Notes: generated by a model not told the origin, from the sequence alone. 24,526 bases of DNA from Coemansia sp. RSA 922 (GCA_027577415.1 JANBQS010000245.1:1-24526); one strand, 5' to 3'; shown: positions 15,659 to 23,797, counted from the first letter of the stretch. Made by a program: numbers and translations.

Positions 15659-17324
15659 ATGCATTCAGGCGATAGTTCTAGACGAATGACGCCTCGCATG
15701 GTTGAGCTCAGTCGTAGACTAAGCGATATTGAGTTTAAAGAACTTGCGGCTCTTCCTTCCACTCCGCCCGTGATAGAAGAAGAGGAAGAAGACGAGAACC
15801 GAGGCGGTGGGCTTCGGCTACGCGAGCGACTACGGGTGCCAGCCAGCTCACCCTCGCGGCTCGACGGGTTGGAGCTGGTGGAGCCGGCGAAAGTCGACGG
15901 GCTTTACCGCGAGGACATTGAGACGTCGGCGTACCTGCAGCGGCGACAGAGGCGCAGCGGCAGAGAGTCCCTGGACACTGGCACTATTCTGGGCAGTGGG
16001 CGGGTGCTGGAGAATGAGAGGCGGCGGCTGGTGGCTCTGACTAGGCGCATCCACGAGGACTGGGAGCAGGTCAGCCTGTCGATGCGCGAGCTGCGGCTGT
16101 GCGTGGCTATGAACGGAGGACTGCCCCTTTACGAGGGCGACGAGAAGCTGAGATCCACCCTGTGGCTCGCTATGCTCGAGGTTCGGCAGGTGCCGCCCGA
16201 GGGATACGCCCAGGCCCTGAGGCGGTGTCCGTCGCCGAGCGCCGACAAGATCAACAACGATGCGTTTCGGACCTTGGCTGCCGATGCCGAGTTTAGGGCC
16301 CACGTCACCACGGCGTCCATTGTGCGCGTGCTGAATGCACTGCTGAGTGCGCCAGGTAAGAGCAGCAATGTCTGTGAAAACGAGTATAAGGAACTACAGT
16401 ATTGCTAACTATCATTATTTGTTTTGTTTAGATCGCTCGGCAAGCGACCCGCCGCGGTACGTGCAAGGGATGAATACGCTGGCGGCGCCTTTCCTCTACG
16501 TTATGGGCGAGGGAGCGAGCTTTTACGCGTTCCGGCAGTTCCTCCGGCGCGAGTGCCCGCTGTACGCTCGGCCGTCGCTGCCGGGCGTGCATGCGTGCGT
16601 GCAGCTCGTCGACGAGTGCCTGGCATTCGCCGACCCGCCACTCTTCTCGCACTTGCGGCGGCACGGGGCGGTGGCCAAAATCTACGCCTTCCCCGCAGCC
16701 ATGACGCTGAGCGCGTCTGTCGGCCCCCTGCGGCAGGTGATACGGCTGTGGGACTTTCTGCTGGCGTTTGGCGTGCACCTGAACGTCGTGTGCATTGTGG
16801 CGCAGCTGCTGTCCATGCGCGAGCTGCTGATCACCACGCAGAGCCCCATGGCCTTCCTGAGGTCGTGGCCGCCGCTCAGAGCCGAGTCCGTTATCAGGAG
16901 GACCCGCGAGATCTACGACATTTTGCCCCTGGCCCTGCGGATGAGAATCAAAATGCATGCCCACGACCCCGAGCTGGCAGAGTCCCTGGCGTCGGCCGCC
17001 CAGGTGCCGGACCCAATGGAGCCGATGTCGCTGAAGCGCGACCTGCCGCTTAGTCCCACGGAGCCTGCTGGCTGGGACAGTAGTGTGGATGTGTCGCGGC
17101 CGAGGGCGAGGACCTTTTCGGGTATGCTCAATAAGCGTATGCGGACCGTGGAGCAGCCCATTAGGAATGTGCCGAGCTATGGCGCGCTGGGCTTGGGCCT
17201 GCGTACTGCTCCGCCGGCGCTGGGAGGAGGGCCGCGTGGTATGCCTGTGACTAGAGCCAGACAGCGTCGCTTGGCTGGTGGCGAATGGATGCTGGACCGC
17301 AAGCTCTCTACAGAGTACAAATAA
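15659..17324 (+). CDS. BUB2: TBC-domain GAP of the Bub2/Cdc16 type, one intron
   Basis: Joining 15659-16355 with 16432-17324 gives 529 residues. The TBC domain (about 150-410) reads like Bub2/Cdc16: KINNDAFRTLAADAEF, IVRVLNALL, YVQGMNTLAAPFLYVMGEG, ECPLYARPSLPGVH, KIYAFPAAMTLSASVGPL, LWDFLLAFGVHLNVVCIVAQ and SPMAFLR. The dual-finger residues are present: R204 in the NxDxxR-type motif and Q244 in YVQ. It should therefore be an active GAP. In yeasts this family, with Bfa1/Byr4, inactivates the Tem1/Spg1 GTPase at spindle poles to restrain mitotic exit or septation. The protein is much longer than yeast relatives (about 300 residues), with an acidic/basic N-terminal extension of about 140 and a disordered C-terminal tail of about 110. 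Coding GC is high. Confidence 0.9.
16356..16431 (+). other. intron in BUB2
   Basis: This 76-base intron has a GTAAG donor, TGCTAAC branch site at 16403-16409 and a TTGTTTAG acceptor. It is phase 1, with the split codon giving Asp at residue 233. It interrupts the TBC domain between the two finger motifs. Confidence 0.93.
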
Positions 17325-17490
17325 TCATTGAATCCACTGATCAACTATTTGAAACATGTGTGTGGGGAAAAGTAAAAAAAGAACTGCTTTTCTTTGAGAC
17401 AACAAAAAAACCTTTTTTCTTTTTCTTATTTATTAAATTGCATTTTTCATTATTTTTATTTTATTCTTTTTTTTGCGACTGTTTTATATT

Positions 17491-19892
17491 ATGCTTGGGA
17501 GTATACAACCACATTATGAAGGAGGTAAGTAAAGAGTATGAGAATTTGCGTATACTCAATATTTATTTATTAACCGTTTCTCATCGTGCTTATAGAGTCG
17601 TCAGAGGACGAGGTATTTTTTGGTCCCCTGACTGCTACAGAGTTGGCCGGAATGAGACGAGCGACTCGGAGAACCACCCAAGTTCACACACCCACGCCCA
17701 ATATCATAAGAATCCAAGCCTTGTGTCGTGGTTGGTTGGCACGCCAAGAGTTTCGGAAACAACGAGATGATATGCGATTCCTTGCTGTCAAAGGAGAGTT
17801 TAGTGTCGAGCGACGTAGACGATGGGTAAACATACCTAGACCAGAAGAGCCACACGATTCTCCACCTCCACCGCAGCAGTCTAAGAGGGGGTTTAGAAAC
17901 TGGTTTCGTGGTGGTACTCAATTGGATACAAAGGTAACTAGAGACGGTGAGACTGGTGCTCGTAAATATTTGGCCCGGTTGCTGGCTTCTTTTAGACAGC
18001 CTCCTGAGAAGCTTTGTGTTAGGAGTCAGTCGCTGAGGAAGACTCCTGGTCATAGAGTGGGGAGACCTACTCGCTCGCCCTCTTCTACTAATGTGAAGAG
18101 ACGCCCGTCTACCGCCAGTGCCATTGCCCTGGCTCTGCATCGCCACCACCAGTTGGAGCCACCGCCACCAATGCCATCGCCCAACCACACTAACATAACG
18201 CCCTGCCACACTAGCATATCACCCAACCACACTAATCTGTCCACTAACCCATCTACATCCATATCTTCTTCTTCTTCCACTCACCTTATTCTCGTACCAC
18301 TGCCCACTGTTCCTGACGAGCAGGGATCCAACGTATCGCAACGAGAGCCGAGCGACTCGAAGCAGTCACTGACGCCGCCAAAGAAAATGGCGTTGTTTAA
18401 ATCGGGATTCGGCTCATTACTCTCCAAAGCATCTCCTCTGAGACCGCCGCCACCACCGCCTGTGCCGTCGTATGCTTTGACTCCGAATATTAGGGCTATC
18501 GACAATACTATTGGTAGATCTCGGGTAGTCGAGTCTATGACTGTTGGTAGGAGAGACCCATCTTCTTTGCCTTGTATAACGAGACTGGCTTCCGCTCCCG
18601 TTGTTAATATTTTGCCTAGAGCTCCGCCCGTTTGCTTATCGGTCGATAACGCGCGAACGTATAATCCATCGCCTCCGCTCACTGTCACCTCTCCTGTCAT
18701 GGCGTCTGTCACTTCTCCTATCATGGCGTCTGTCACTTCTCCTGTTATGGCGTCTGTTACTCCTCCGTCAGATACTCCTACTATGGTTGAGCCACTAGCA
18801 GTTACTCCGCCTATGGTTAGCGATACTGATGATGACTCGGGTATTGCCGCATCAGTGACTCGTCTAGTTGCTAAGCCCGTTGATGAACCTATTGATGAGC
18901 TCGTGGCGGATGAGTCTACTGCTACAGAATCCACTAACCATCTATCGCCACGTCTGTCTCTGAGATTGTCGGTCGACGGTACTAGTTTATTCTCTGGTCA
19001 CACAGCCCTAGGACTCTCAGCGTTTGTCACTCCGTTAGCTCCCAGTCCCGAAGAAGAAGAAGAGGAACCTGCTGCTAACCCGACCGATAGTGATGATGAC
19101 CCGGTACGTGCGCGTCTTCGGTCGCTAAGGTCTCGTCGTCTGGCTAACCCCGATACTGATACGAGTCGTAGGTTCCGTGCTACGCAGAGCGCTAATAGGG
19201 GAGCTAAAACTGCGGGGAAACCACTGGCTAAAATGGGTAATTTGCAGTTGGACCGACTAACCAAATTAAATACTCGAAGGAATTCGACCTACATGGCATG
19301 TCGCATAGAGAGGTTCACTGTAATACGCGAGGGCGATCGACCACCGTCTCCATCGTCGGCTATGTTGACGCGTGCGAGAGAACGAAAGAAATCTGAGGAT
19401 AACATGTCTGTGGATTATAGTTCTGACGACTGTCTCGTTGATAATCGACCTATTACGCCGCCGTCAGAGTCTGAGGAAATCGTCGACGTTAAACGCAAGT
19501 CCTTTGATTTGACCGATAATTCTTCTACGGATGTGGGTGCCGAGAAAAAGAAACATTGTCGTAGGTCCCGCGTACAGTGGGGCTCGAGATCTGTGTTGCG
19601 CGCTACTTTGCTTAAATCTAATACCGAATTGGTTGGACGCGAACCGGTTAAATCTATATTGGTTAATAGGCTGGAGTCTGTCGAACCAAAGACTACGGCA
19701 GAGGGATCTGATTTGTGTATTGTCCGTGTGGCGTGTATCGAGTATCCTGCTCATGTCTCTAGTACTGACGAATCTGACGACGACGAAGAGGAAGAAGAAT
19801 TCGTAGATGCCCAAGAAGAAGAGGAGGAAGAGGAGGAGTATATGCCGCGTAGATCAGCGAGATCGAAGGGTAGACGTAAAAAAGTTGTATAA
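17491..19892 (+). CDS. large disordered protein with one IQ motif, one intron
   Basis: Joining 17491-17524 with 17596-19892 gives 776 residues (MLGSIQPHYEGESSEDEVFFGP...). This phase-1 join uses the clean TTATAG acceptor. A shorter first exon from the ATG at 17516 would need the AG two bases later. A near-perfect calmodulin or myosin-light-chain-binding IQ motif lies at about 51-61 (IQALCRGWLAR). The rest is mostly disordered: polyproline (LRPPPPPPVP), Ser/Thr-Pro sites, two short tandem repeats, a conserved-looking block near 570-600 (NSTYMACRIE, then GDRPPSPSSA), an acidic run of glutamates and a basic end (RSARSKGRRKK). The N-terminal DEVFFGP recalls the N-terminal motif of animal GTSE1, a microtubule-associated protein. 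I do not recognise the family; a cytoskeletal or scaffold role is inference. Confidence 0.75.
17525..17595 (+). other. intron in the IQ-motif gene
   Basis: This 71-base intron has a GTAAGT donor, a TTAAC branch-like site near 17571-17575 and a TATAG acceptor. Its phase matches a first exon starting at 17491. Size and signals match the BUB2 intron. Confidence 0.7.
18180..18242 (+). repeat. 21-bp coding tandem repeat, 3 units
   Basis: Three 7-residue units (PNHTNIT, PCHTSIS, PNHTNLS) occur in the IQ-motif protein, residues about 207-227. Confidence 0.7.
18684..18767 (+). repeat. 24-bp coding tandem repeat, 3.5 units
   Basis: Three full units encode VTSPVMAS or VTSPIMAS, and a partial fourth encodes VTPP. 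Units differ at only a few third positions, pointing to recent expansion. Each unit carries a Ser-Pro or Thr-Pro site. Confidence 0.8.
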
Positions 19893-19901
19893 CGTTTTCA
19901 T

Positions 19902-20096
19902 TTATTGTTTTAATTCTATCTGTTGCTCTAGAATCTCATCAATACGCGCACGTGCGTCTATTACTTGTCCTGTCATTGCACGGATCGTGCGTACGGTGTT
20001 TACTAGCTTAAGGGCTGCTTGGAGCTCCGGTTCAGGCACTGGTGTCGATGGCTGTTGGTCGAGGTCCTTGATTATTTGCTGAAGTGTTAGAGACAT
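19902..20096 (-). CDS. small 64-aa predicted coiled-coil protein
   Basis: I do not recognise this protein. The 64-residue frame begins MSLTLQQIIKDLDQQ, has a short proline-containing hinge (PSTPVPEPE), then one long amphipathic helix rich in A, I, L, R, E and Q to the end. The composition is protein-like and typical of tiny helical subunits of multiprotein complexes (kinetochore, BLOC or mediator type), but no specific family can be named. It converges on the IQ-motif gene with only nine bases between the stops. The ATG follows an AT-rich leader. It could also be the last exon of a longer gene, though no upstream exon is evident. Confidence 0.55.
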   Translation of the reverse strand: MSLTLQQIIKDLDQQPSTPVPEPELQAALKLVNTVRTIRAMTGQVIDARARIDEILEQQIELKQ

Positions 20097-20224
20097 AATA
20101 AATTTGATATTGTAAAAAAAAGGGAGTGATTATTCGTTAAAAAAAATTAGTAATAATAATGGATATTACCAAAGTGAGTCAGTTATTGGATACTCTGAAA
20201 TAATTAGATATTAGGATACACATG

Positions 20225-20638
20225 TCATATCTCATAGTTGCGGAATTTCGCATATATATCGGTACTCTGGACTTGCGACTCTGAACATCTCCAGCCACTA
20301 GTAGTCATTTCGATTGCTCTTTTCTGATAATCAAAACTCCAATGCACAGCGTGAGCATGAGATGACTTTAGCCACTGCTCAAAGGATACTGGCAGCCTAG
20401 ATGCACGCCACCTATCGTATTGCGCACGTCTCTGTGGGTCACCTAGCACCTCGTATGCTTCGCGAATAAGATTCCAGTTGTCGATTTTGGTTGGTTGCTT
20501 TTTGTCCGGATGGAACTGTAGTGCTAGGTGTCGGTACTCCGCGTGTATCTGGTCATGGGTCGAGTGGGGTCCACAACCGAGAACATCATAGTACTCGGTT
20601 AGTTGACAGGTCGGGAGGAGTGCTTCGTTCAGGTTCAT
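20225..20638 (-). CDS. J-domain co-chaperone, DNAJC12-like
   Basis: This 137-residue protein has an N-terminal J domain (about 15-76) containing the HPD motif (FHPDKK, 43-45), which stimulates Hsp70 ATPase. Two features point to the animal DNAJC12 family rather than a generic J protein. The segment RAQYDRWRASRLPVSFEQWL right after the J domain matches its YDHWRRSQ...FQQW region. The protein also ends in KFRNYEI, the same last seven residues I recall for animal DNAJC12. The region between is shorter than in the human protein (about 198 residues). Animal DNAJC12 binds aromatic amino acid hydroxylases; the fungal client is unknown. No signal peptide, so cytosolic. The first ATG was used. Confidence 0.85.
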   Translation of the reverse strand: MNLNEALLPTCQLTEYYDVLGCGPHSTHDQIHAEYRHLALQFHPDKKQPTKIDNWNLIREAYEVLGDPQRRAQYDRWRASRLPVSFEQWLKSSHAHAVHWSFDYQKRAIEMTTSGWRCSESQVQSTDIYAKFRNYEI

Positions 20639-20940
20639 TTTGGGGAAAAAGTAAAAAAGGAGGGAAATATAAAGATGAAAAGAAGGGGGAATACTAATGC
20701 GGCATTTCTTAAAGCGGCATTATCAGTTTTGATGCATTGTCACAGCACTAGTTCCCACGAGGGTTACACGTGATTGACTCAGAGTGGTTTGATCGACTGA
20801 GCCAAATCAACCTGTGTTTAGAACATTCGGCATTGTGTGACAACGCTTGGCATAAACTTTTCGTTCCATTTTTATTTTTACATTATCCCTACTCTTTTTT
20901 TTTCCTCCTTGTATCATATTTTTTTTATATACTCTAGAAT
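20639..20940. promoter_or_regulatory. divergent promoter between the J protein and a small membrane protein
   Basis: No gene is seen in this head-to-head spacer. It carries a CACGTG E-box at 20767-20772 immediately followed by a TGACTCA (AP-1/Gcn4-type) site at 20775-20781. A doubled GCGGCATT near 20699-20723 is also present. The pairing of these elements may mean stress or amino-acid regulation, but this is inference. Confidence 0.4.
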
Positions 20941-21279
20941 ATGATTAGTAACGGTCCAGCGTACGTTTCGTTTATAGCTGTGATTGTATTTCTTGTCTGC
21001 TTGGGGGCATGGTTACGACGTCGGCGTATTCAGGCAGCTATGATGCAGAGAGATCAGATGGAGCTAGAGTCACGGCTTAATACAGGTCGCAATAACACTA
21101 CGTGGGATGATAGTAATGGACCACTGCAACCCGCACACGCGCACTTGCGGCAACATAGATACTCGGTGGACACTAAACCAGACGAATACCTACCACCATA
21201 CTCACAACCTATAACTAGTCAACCACCGCCCTACGCATCAACTTCTATGACAAACTCGCCGACACACTTACGTACTTAG
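20941..21279 (+). CDS. single-pass membrane protein with PY motifs
   Basis: This 112-residue protein has a short N-terminus, one transmembrane helix at about 7-24 (YVSFIAVIVFLVCLGAW) and a strongly basic stop-transfer LRRRR. A polar, presumably cytosolic tail follows. The tail contains LPPY (84-87) and PPPY (95-98), which match the PY motifs bound by WW domains of Nedd4/Rsp5 ubiquitin ligases. This layout resembles small yeast Rsp5 adaptors such as Rcr1/Rcr2. I infer an adaptor for membrane-protein ubiquitination, but there is no sequence-level match I can name. It converges on the next minus-strand small membrane protein with 20 bases between stops. Confidence 0.65.
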   Translation: MISNGPAYVSFIAVIVFLVCLGAWLRRRRIQAAMMQRDQMELESRLNTGRNNTTWDDSNGPLQPAHAHLRQHRYSVDTKPDEYLPPYSQPITSQPPPYASTSMTNSPTHLRT

Positions 21280-21299
21280 ACTTTATTCTGTGTATAATG

Positions 21300-21551
21300 T
21301 TAGACTATAGAAAGTAATTTCTTTTCTTCTTCTTCGGGTTCTACTGTTTGTTGTTCCTTTTGTTGTCGCTCGTAGCGTACGGTTAATGCGATTATGATGA
21401 TTATTAGCCAGATGGCGCTCACCCAAACTAGCGTGCATGGGTACTTGTGTCTTGCTAGCTGATGCGACGAGTGCCATGTTACCGGGTGTATGTCGATGGC
21501 CGCGGCTGAGACACTTGAGCATAGTGCGAAGAGAGTCAACAAAGTATACAT
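21300..21551 (-). CDS. small type I membrane protein, 83 aa
   Basis: I do not recognise the family. The 83-residue frame has a clear signal peptide (MYTLLTLFALCSSVSA) and a short luminal segment with His residues and one Cys (C39). One transmembrane helix spans about 41-58 (LVWVSAIWLIIIIIALTV). A cytosolic tail, basic then acidic (RYERQQKEQQTVEPEEEEKK), follows. This coherent layout supports a real gene. A start further upstream in another frame lacks such features. A minus-strand TATATA lies at about 21695-21700. Confidence 0.6.
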   Translation of the reverse strand: MYTLLTLFALCSSVSAAAIDIHPVTWHSSHQLARHKYPCTLVWVSAIWLIIIIIALTVRYERQQKEQQTVEPEEEEKKLLSIV

Positions 21552-21816
21552 AATGAAAGAGATAAATAAAAATAATGAAATGATAGGGAAGAGAGATGGA
21601 CATGAAGGGCCCTTGGCTTTTTTATGAGGTTGGAGGATTTCTCTCTTTTTTCTTTCTGGTTTCTGTATGGACCATTGGTCTTGTTTTCTCTTTGTATATA
21701 AGCCGCAGTAAAAAGCCTTTGTAACAAAAAAGAGGCGATTGTTCTATAAACCTCGAAAAAAGAAACAAAGAATATCGCGCCACTATCCCTATTAGATTAA
21801 GCCACTATTTTTTTTA

Positions 21817-21918
21817 ATGGCAATGTCCAAAAAAGAAAAAATAATCAGCCACCAAGAGCCCACAATCAAAAAAAGGATCATAAGGAGACTGATATACTCC
21901 AGATACAAGGGAAGTTAA
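21817..21918 (+). other. possible upstream ORF of NSE1 (33 codons)
   Basis: An ATG-initiated, strongly basic 33-residue frame (MAMSKKEKIISHQEP...) ends 57 bases before the NSE1 start. It acts as an upstream ORF only if the transcript begins before 21817, which the sequence does not show. Confidence 0.25.
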
Positions 21919-21975
21919 TGGGAAAAGAAATTAATCACTGTCATTCTTTCACTACTTAATTTTTTTTTTTTTGAC

Positions 21976-22866
21976 ATGCCTATGGCTATGGACGATACAG
22001 AGCAGCAGATGCTCGTACAGTGGTGCATGGCAGCCCAGGTATTCACCGAATCGGAGTTTCGACAAGTAATACAGCGCACATATAACACCGAAGAAGAAGA
22101 AATGGAGGAAATCCAGCCAGTGGTAGAACAGATAAACAGCAGCATGGGAGCGTTTTCGTTAGAGCTGCGCAGTTGTATGGACCAGACCACCGGCACACGC
22201 AAATGGGCATTGGTAAACACCAACGCCGACGCTATTTCCACTGGAGCCACCCCGTATTCGGCGAGTGAGCTGGTCACACTAAAGACGCTGGTGGTGGGAG
22301 TGTTTACTGAAAAAATGGGCAACTACTCCTTGTCATTACACGACGCCCTACGTATAGCCACTAAGCGTAATGGCACAGTGGCTGGTACTCTGACTAGGGC
22401 CGAGACTGAATCTCTGATCCGCAAGTTCTGTGACGACGGATGGCTAGCTACAGATTCTGACGACGGATACGTGGTATTGGGCGATAGATCTATTATCGAG
22501 CTGCAGTCGTTTTTCAACGTGGGATTCGCCGATTATATTCGGCTATGCTCTTTGTGTAAGGAGATGGCTACTTTGGGTATCGTCTGTATGGAGTGTATGG
22601 AGGCTGTGCACCCGTATTGCGCTAACCGTCTGATGTCGGCTAGTGCGGGTCAGCTCTCGTGTCCGGCGTGTAATAAACATATTCCGCAGCTAAACAAGTT
22701 TGGCCCTGGCGAACGCGGTGTTCCCCATGCACTGGAGAGCGTTGCGGGGTCTGTCAGAGGGGAGAGTGTTGCCGCGTCTGTCAGAGGAGAAAGTGTTGGC
22801 GTGGAGGAGCCGGCTACTCAGTCTATTAAAAAGCTTCGTATTGAAGATAGTTCAGATGAAGAGTAA
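21976..22866 (+). CDS. NSE1: Nse1, RING-type subunit of the Smc5/6 complex
   Basis: This 296-residue protein has the Nse1 layout: two winged-helix-like segments (about 10-180; e.g. LSLHDALRIATKR, LTRAETESLIRKFCDDGWL) followed by a variant RING at 191-232. The RING spacing is Cx2C, x9, Cx2C, x4, H, x2, C, x13, Cx2C (C191, C194, C204, C207, H212, C215, C229, C232). Nse1 with Nse3 and Nse4 forms the Smc5/6 subcomplex that promotes ubiquitination and DNA repair. After the RING comes a disordered tail with a 9-residue tandem repeat (ESVAGSVRG, ESVAASVRG, ESVG) and an acidic end (EDSSDEE). The ATG at 21976 follows a long T-run; a second in-frame ATG is four codons in. A broken copy of the tail lies at 23798-23938. 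Confidence 0.9.
   Translation: MPMAMDDTEQQMLVQWCMAAQVFTESEFRQVIQRTYNTEEEEMEEIQPVVEQINSSMGAFSLELRSCMDQTTGTRKWALVNTNADAISTGATPYSASELVTLKTLVVGVFTEKMGNYSLSLHDALRIATKRNGTVAGTLTRAETESLIRKFCDDGWLATDSDDGYVVLGDRSIIELQSFFNVGFADYIRLCSLCKEMATLGIVCMECMEAVHPYCANRLMSASAGQLSCPACNKHIPQLNKFGPGERGVPHALESVAGSVRGESVAASVRGESVGVEEPATQSIKKLRIEDSSDEE
22735..22800 (+). repeat. 27-bp tandem repeat in the NSE1 tail
   Basis: Two full units (22735-22761, 22762-22788) encode ESVA(G/A)SVRG, and a partial third encodes ESVG. The related relic at 23798-23938 has one unit fewer. Confidence 0.75.
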
Positions 22867-22897
22867 GATATTATATTTAGTGTATAATTTATAGTAT

Positions 22898-23458
22898 CTA
22901 CATCTGTGGAGGCCCTGCAGTGCTCCGAGGTTGGTCTGCTAGAGTGATCTCATGCTGGACAGCTGGAGTACTCCGAGGCTGGTCAGCAGGAGTGATCTCT
23001 GGTTGGTCAGCTGGAGTGGTCTGAGGCTGGCCAGTCACAATAGTGCGAGGTTGTTCAGTCGGAATGACCCAAGGCTGTCCAGCTACTGCGGTCCATGGCT
23101 GACCGACTGGAACGGGCCATGGCTGACCGACTGGAGCAGTCCCAGGCTGTCCGGCCACAGCAGTCCAAGGCTGCCCGGCTACAGCGGTCTGAGGTTGTCC
23201 AAAGGGGTGGTTGGGTGGCGGCATGACTATCCAGGTGTTGCCGTAAACGGGCTTGGGTCCATGTCTCCGGCGGCGTATCTTTCGAATAACGCACCATATA
23301 GTGGTGCACAAAAGTAGAAAGCCAATGATGCATGCTATACTAATAATAACTATAAACAATGTAGTTATATGTGCGTTGCTGTCGTAGTAGTTGTCGTAGT
23401 AGTCATCACGCCGTGTGGGTGGCGATATGTAATCAGAGAAAAAACGTGAAGCATCCAT
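22898..23458 (-). CDS. single-pass membrane protein with 12 eight-residue repeats
   Basis: This 186-residue protein has an N-terminal Asp/Tyr-rich ectodomain-like segment (RRDDYYDNYYDSNAH) and a strong transmembrane helix at about 32-57. A basic stop-transfer (RKIRRRR) and a GPKPVYGN linker follow. Next come twelve tandem 8-residue units of the form [G/D/E]QPxTxxA (residues 87-182), then PPQM. There is no cleavable signal peptide, so probably a signal-anchor with the repeat tail in the cytosol (positive-inside rule). I do not recognise the family. It converges on NSE1 with 31 bases between the stops. A shorter paralogous copy lies at 23969-24259. The ATG at 23458 is the only plausible start. 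Confidence 0.7.
   Translation of the reverse strand: MDASRFFSDYISPPTRRDDYYDNYYDSNAHITTLFIVIISIACIIGFLLLCTTIWCVIRKIRRRRHGPKPVYGNTWIVMPPPNHPFGQPQTAVAGQPWTAVAGQPGTAPVGQPWPVPVGQPWTAVAGQPWVIPTEQPRTIVTGQPQTTPADQPEITPADQPRSTPAVQHEITLADQPRSTAGPPQM
22913..23200 (-). repeat. 24-bp tandem repeat array, 12 coding units
   Basis: Exactly 288 bases, 12 units of 24, encode GQPQTAVA, GQPWTAVA, GQPGTAPV, DQPEITPA and similar. Several units are near-identical (GQPWTAVA occurs twice), a sign of ongoing unit-level duplication. The paralogous copy has only about three units. Confidence 0.85.
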
Positions 23459-23797
23459 TTTTGGAAAATAGAAAAAAAAATAGTAGTGATATAGAAAAAA
23501 GAGTGGGCAAAAAAAAAGAGAAAGCGAAGCAGAACTTACCCTTTCTAGTCGTAATCCCTCTTTTGTTTCCTTTCTAAACTTTGTGCTGCGGTCTGTTTTT
23601 TTATTGTGGAATTCTAGTTAACAAAAAGGATTCGCCAGATATTTCCTTTACAGAAAGAACGATGGTCTTTTTGCGTCGATTCATTAAGAAATCACGCAAA
23701 CAAAGATTTTCTGTTACTCTTCTTGATCTCTACTAGTTGATAGACGTTTTGATTATGTACATATCGCTTAACCAAGTCAATAGTGAAATGTAAAGAG
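23459..23797. other. spacer between duplication units, no gene
   Basis: Up to about 23706 this is the upstream region of the minus-strand membrane-protein gene, and it resembles 24260-24505 (for example AATCCCTC, TGCTGCGG and AGATATT blocks in the same order). About 23707-23788 has no counterpart I can see and probably holds the junction. Confidence 0.55.

Larger units (their letters stand above)
22690..23706. repeat. tandem segmental duplication, unit 1
   Basis: This unit spans the NSE1 3' end, the 31-base tail-to-tail gap, the repeat-rich membrane-protein gene and its upstream region. It aligns along its length with about 23789-24505. It is longer mainly because of the 24-bp array and a longer N-terminal coding segment. 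Confidence 0.8.

Noticed and set aside
18281..18934. 217-codon minus-strand frame
   Set aside because: Antisense to the IQ-motif protein; its apparent repeats mirror the 24-bp coding repeat.
22952..23317. 121-codon plus-strand frame with repeats
   Set aside because: Antisense of the 24-bp array. The minus-strand reading has the membrane helix, an ATG and a paralog, so the plus reading is a shadow.
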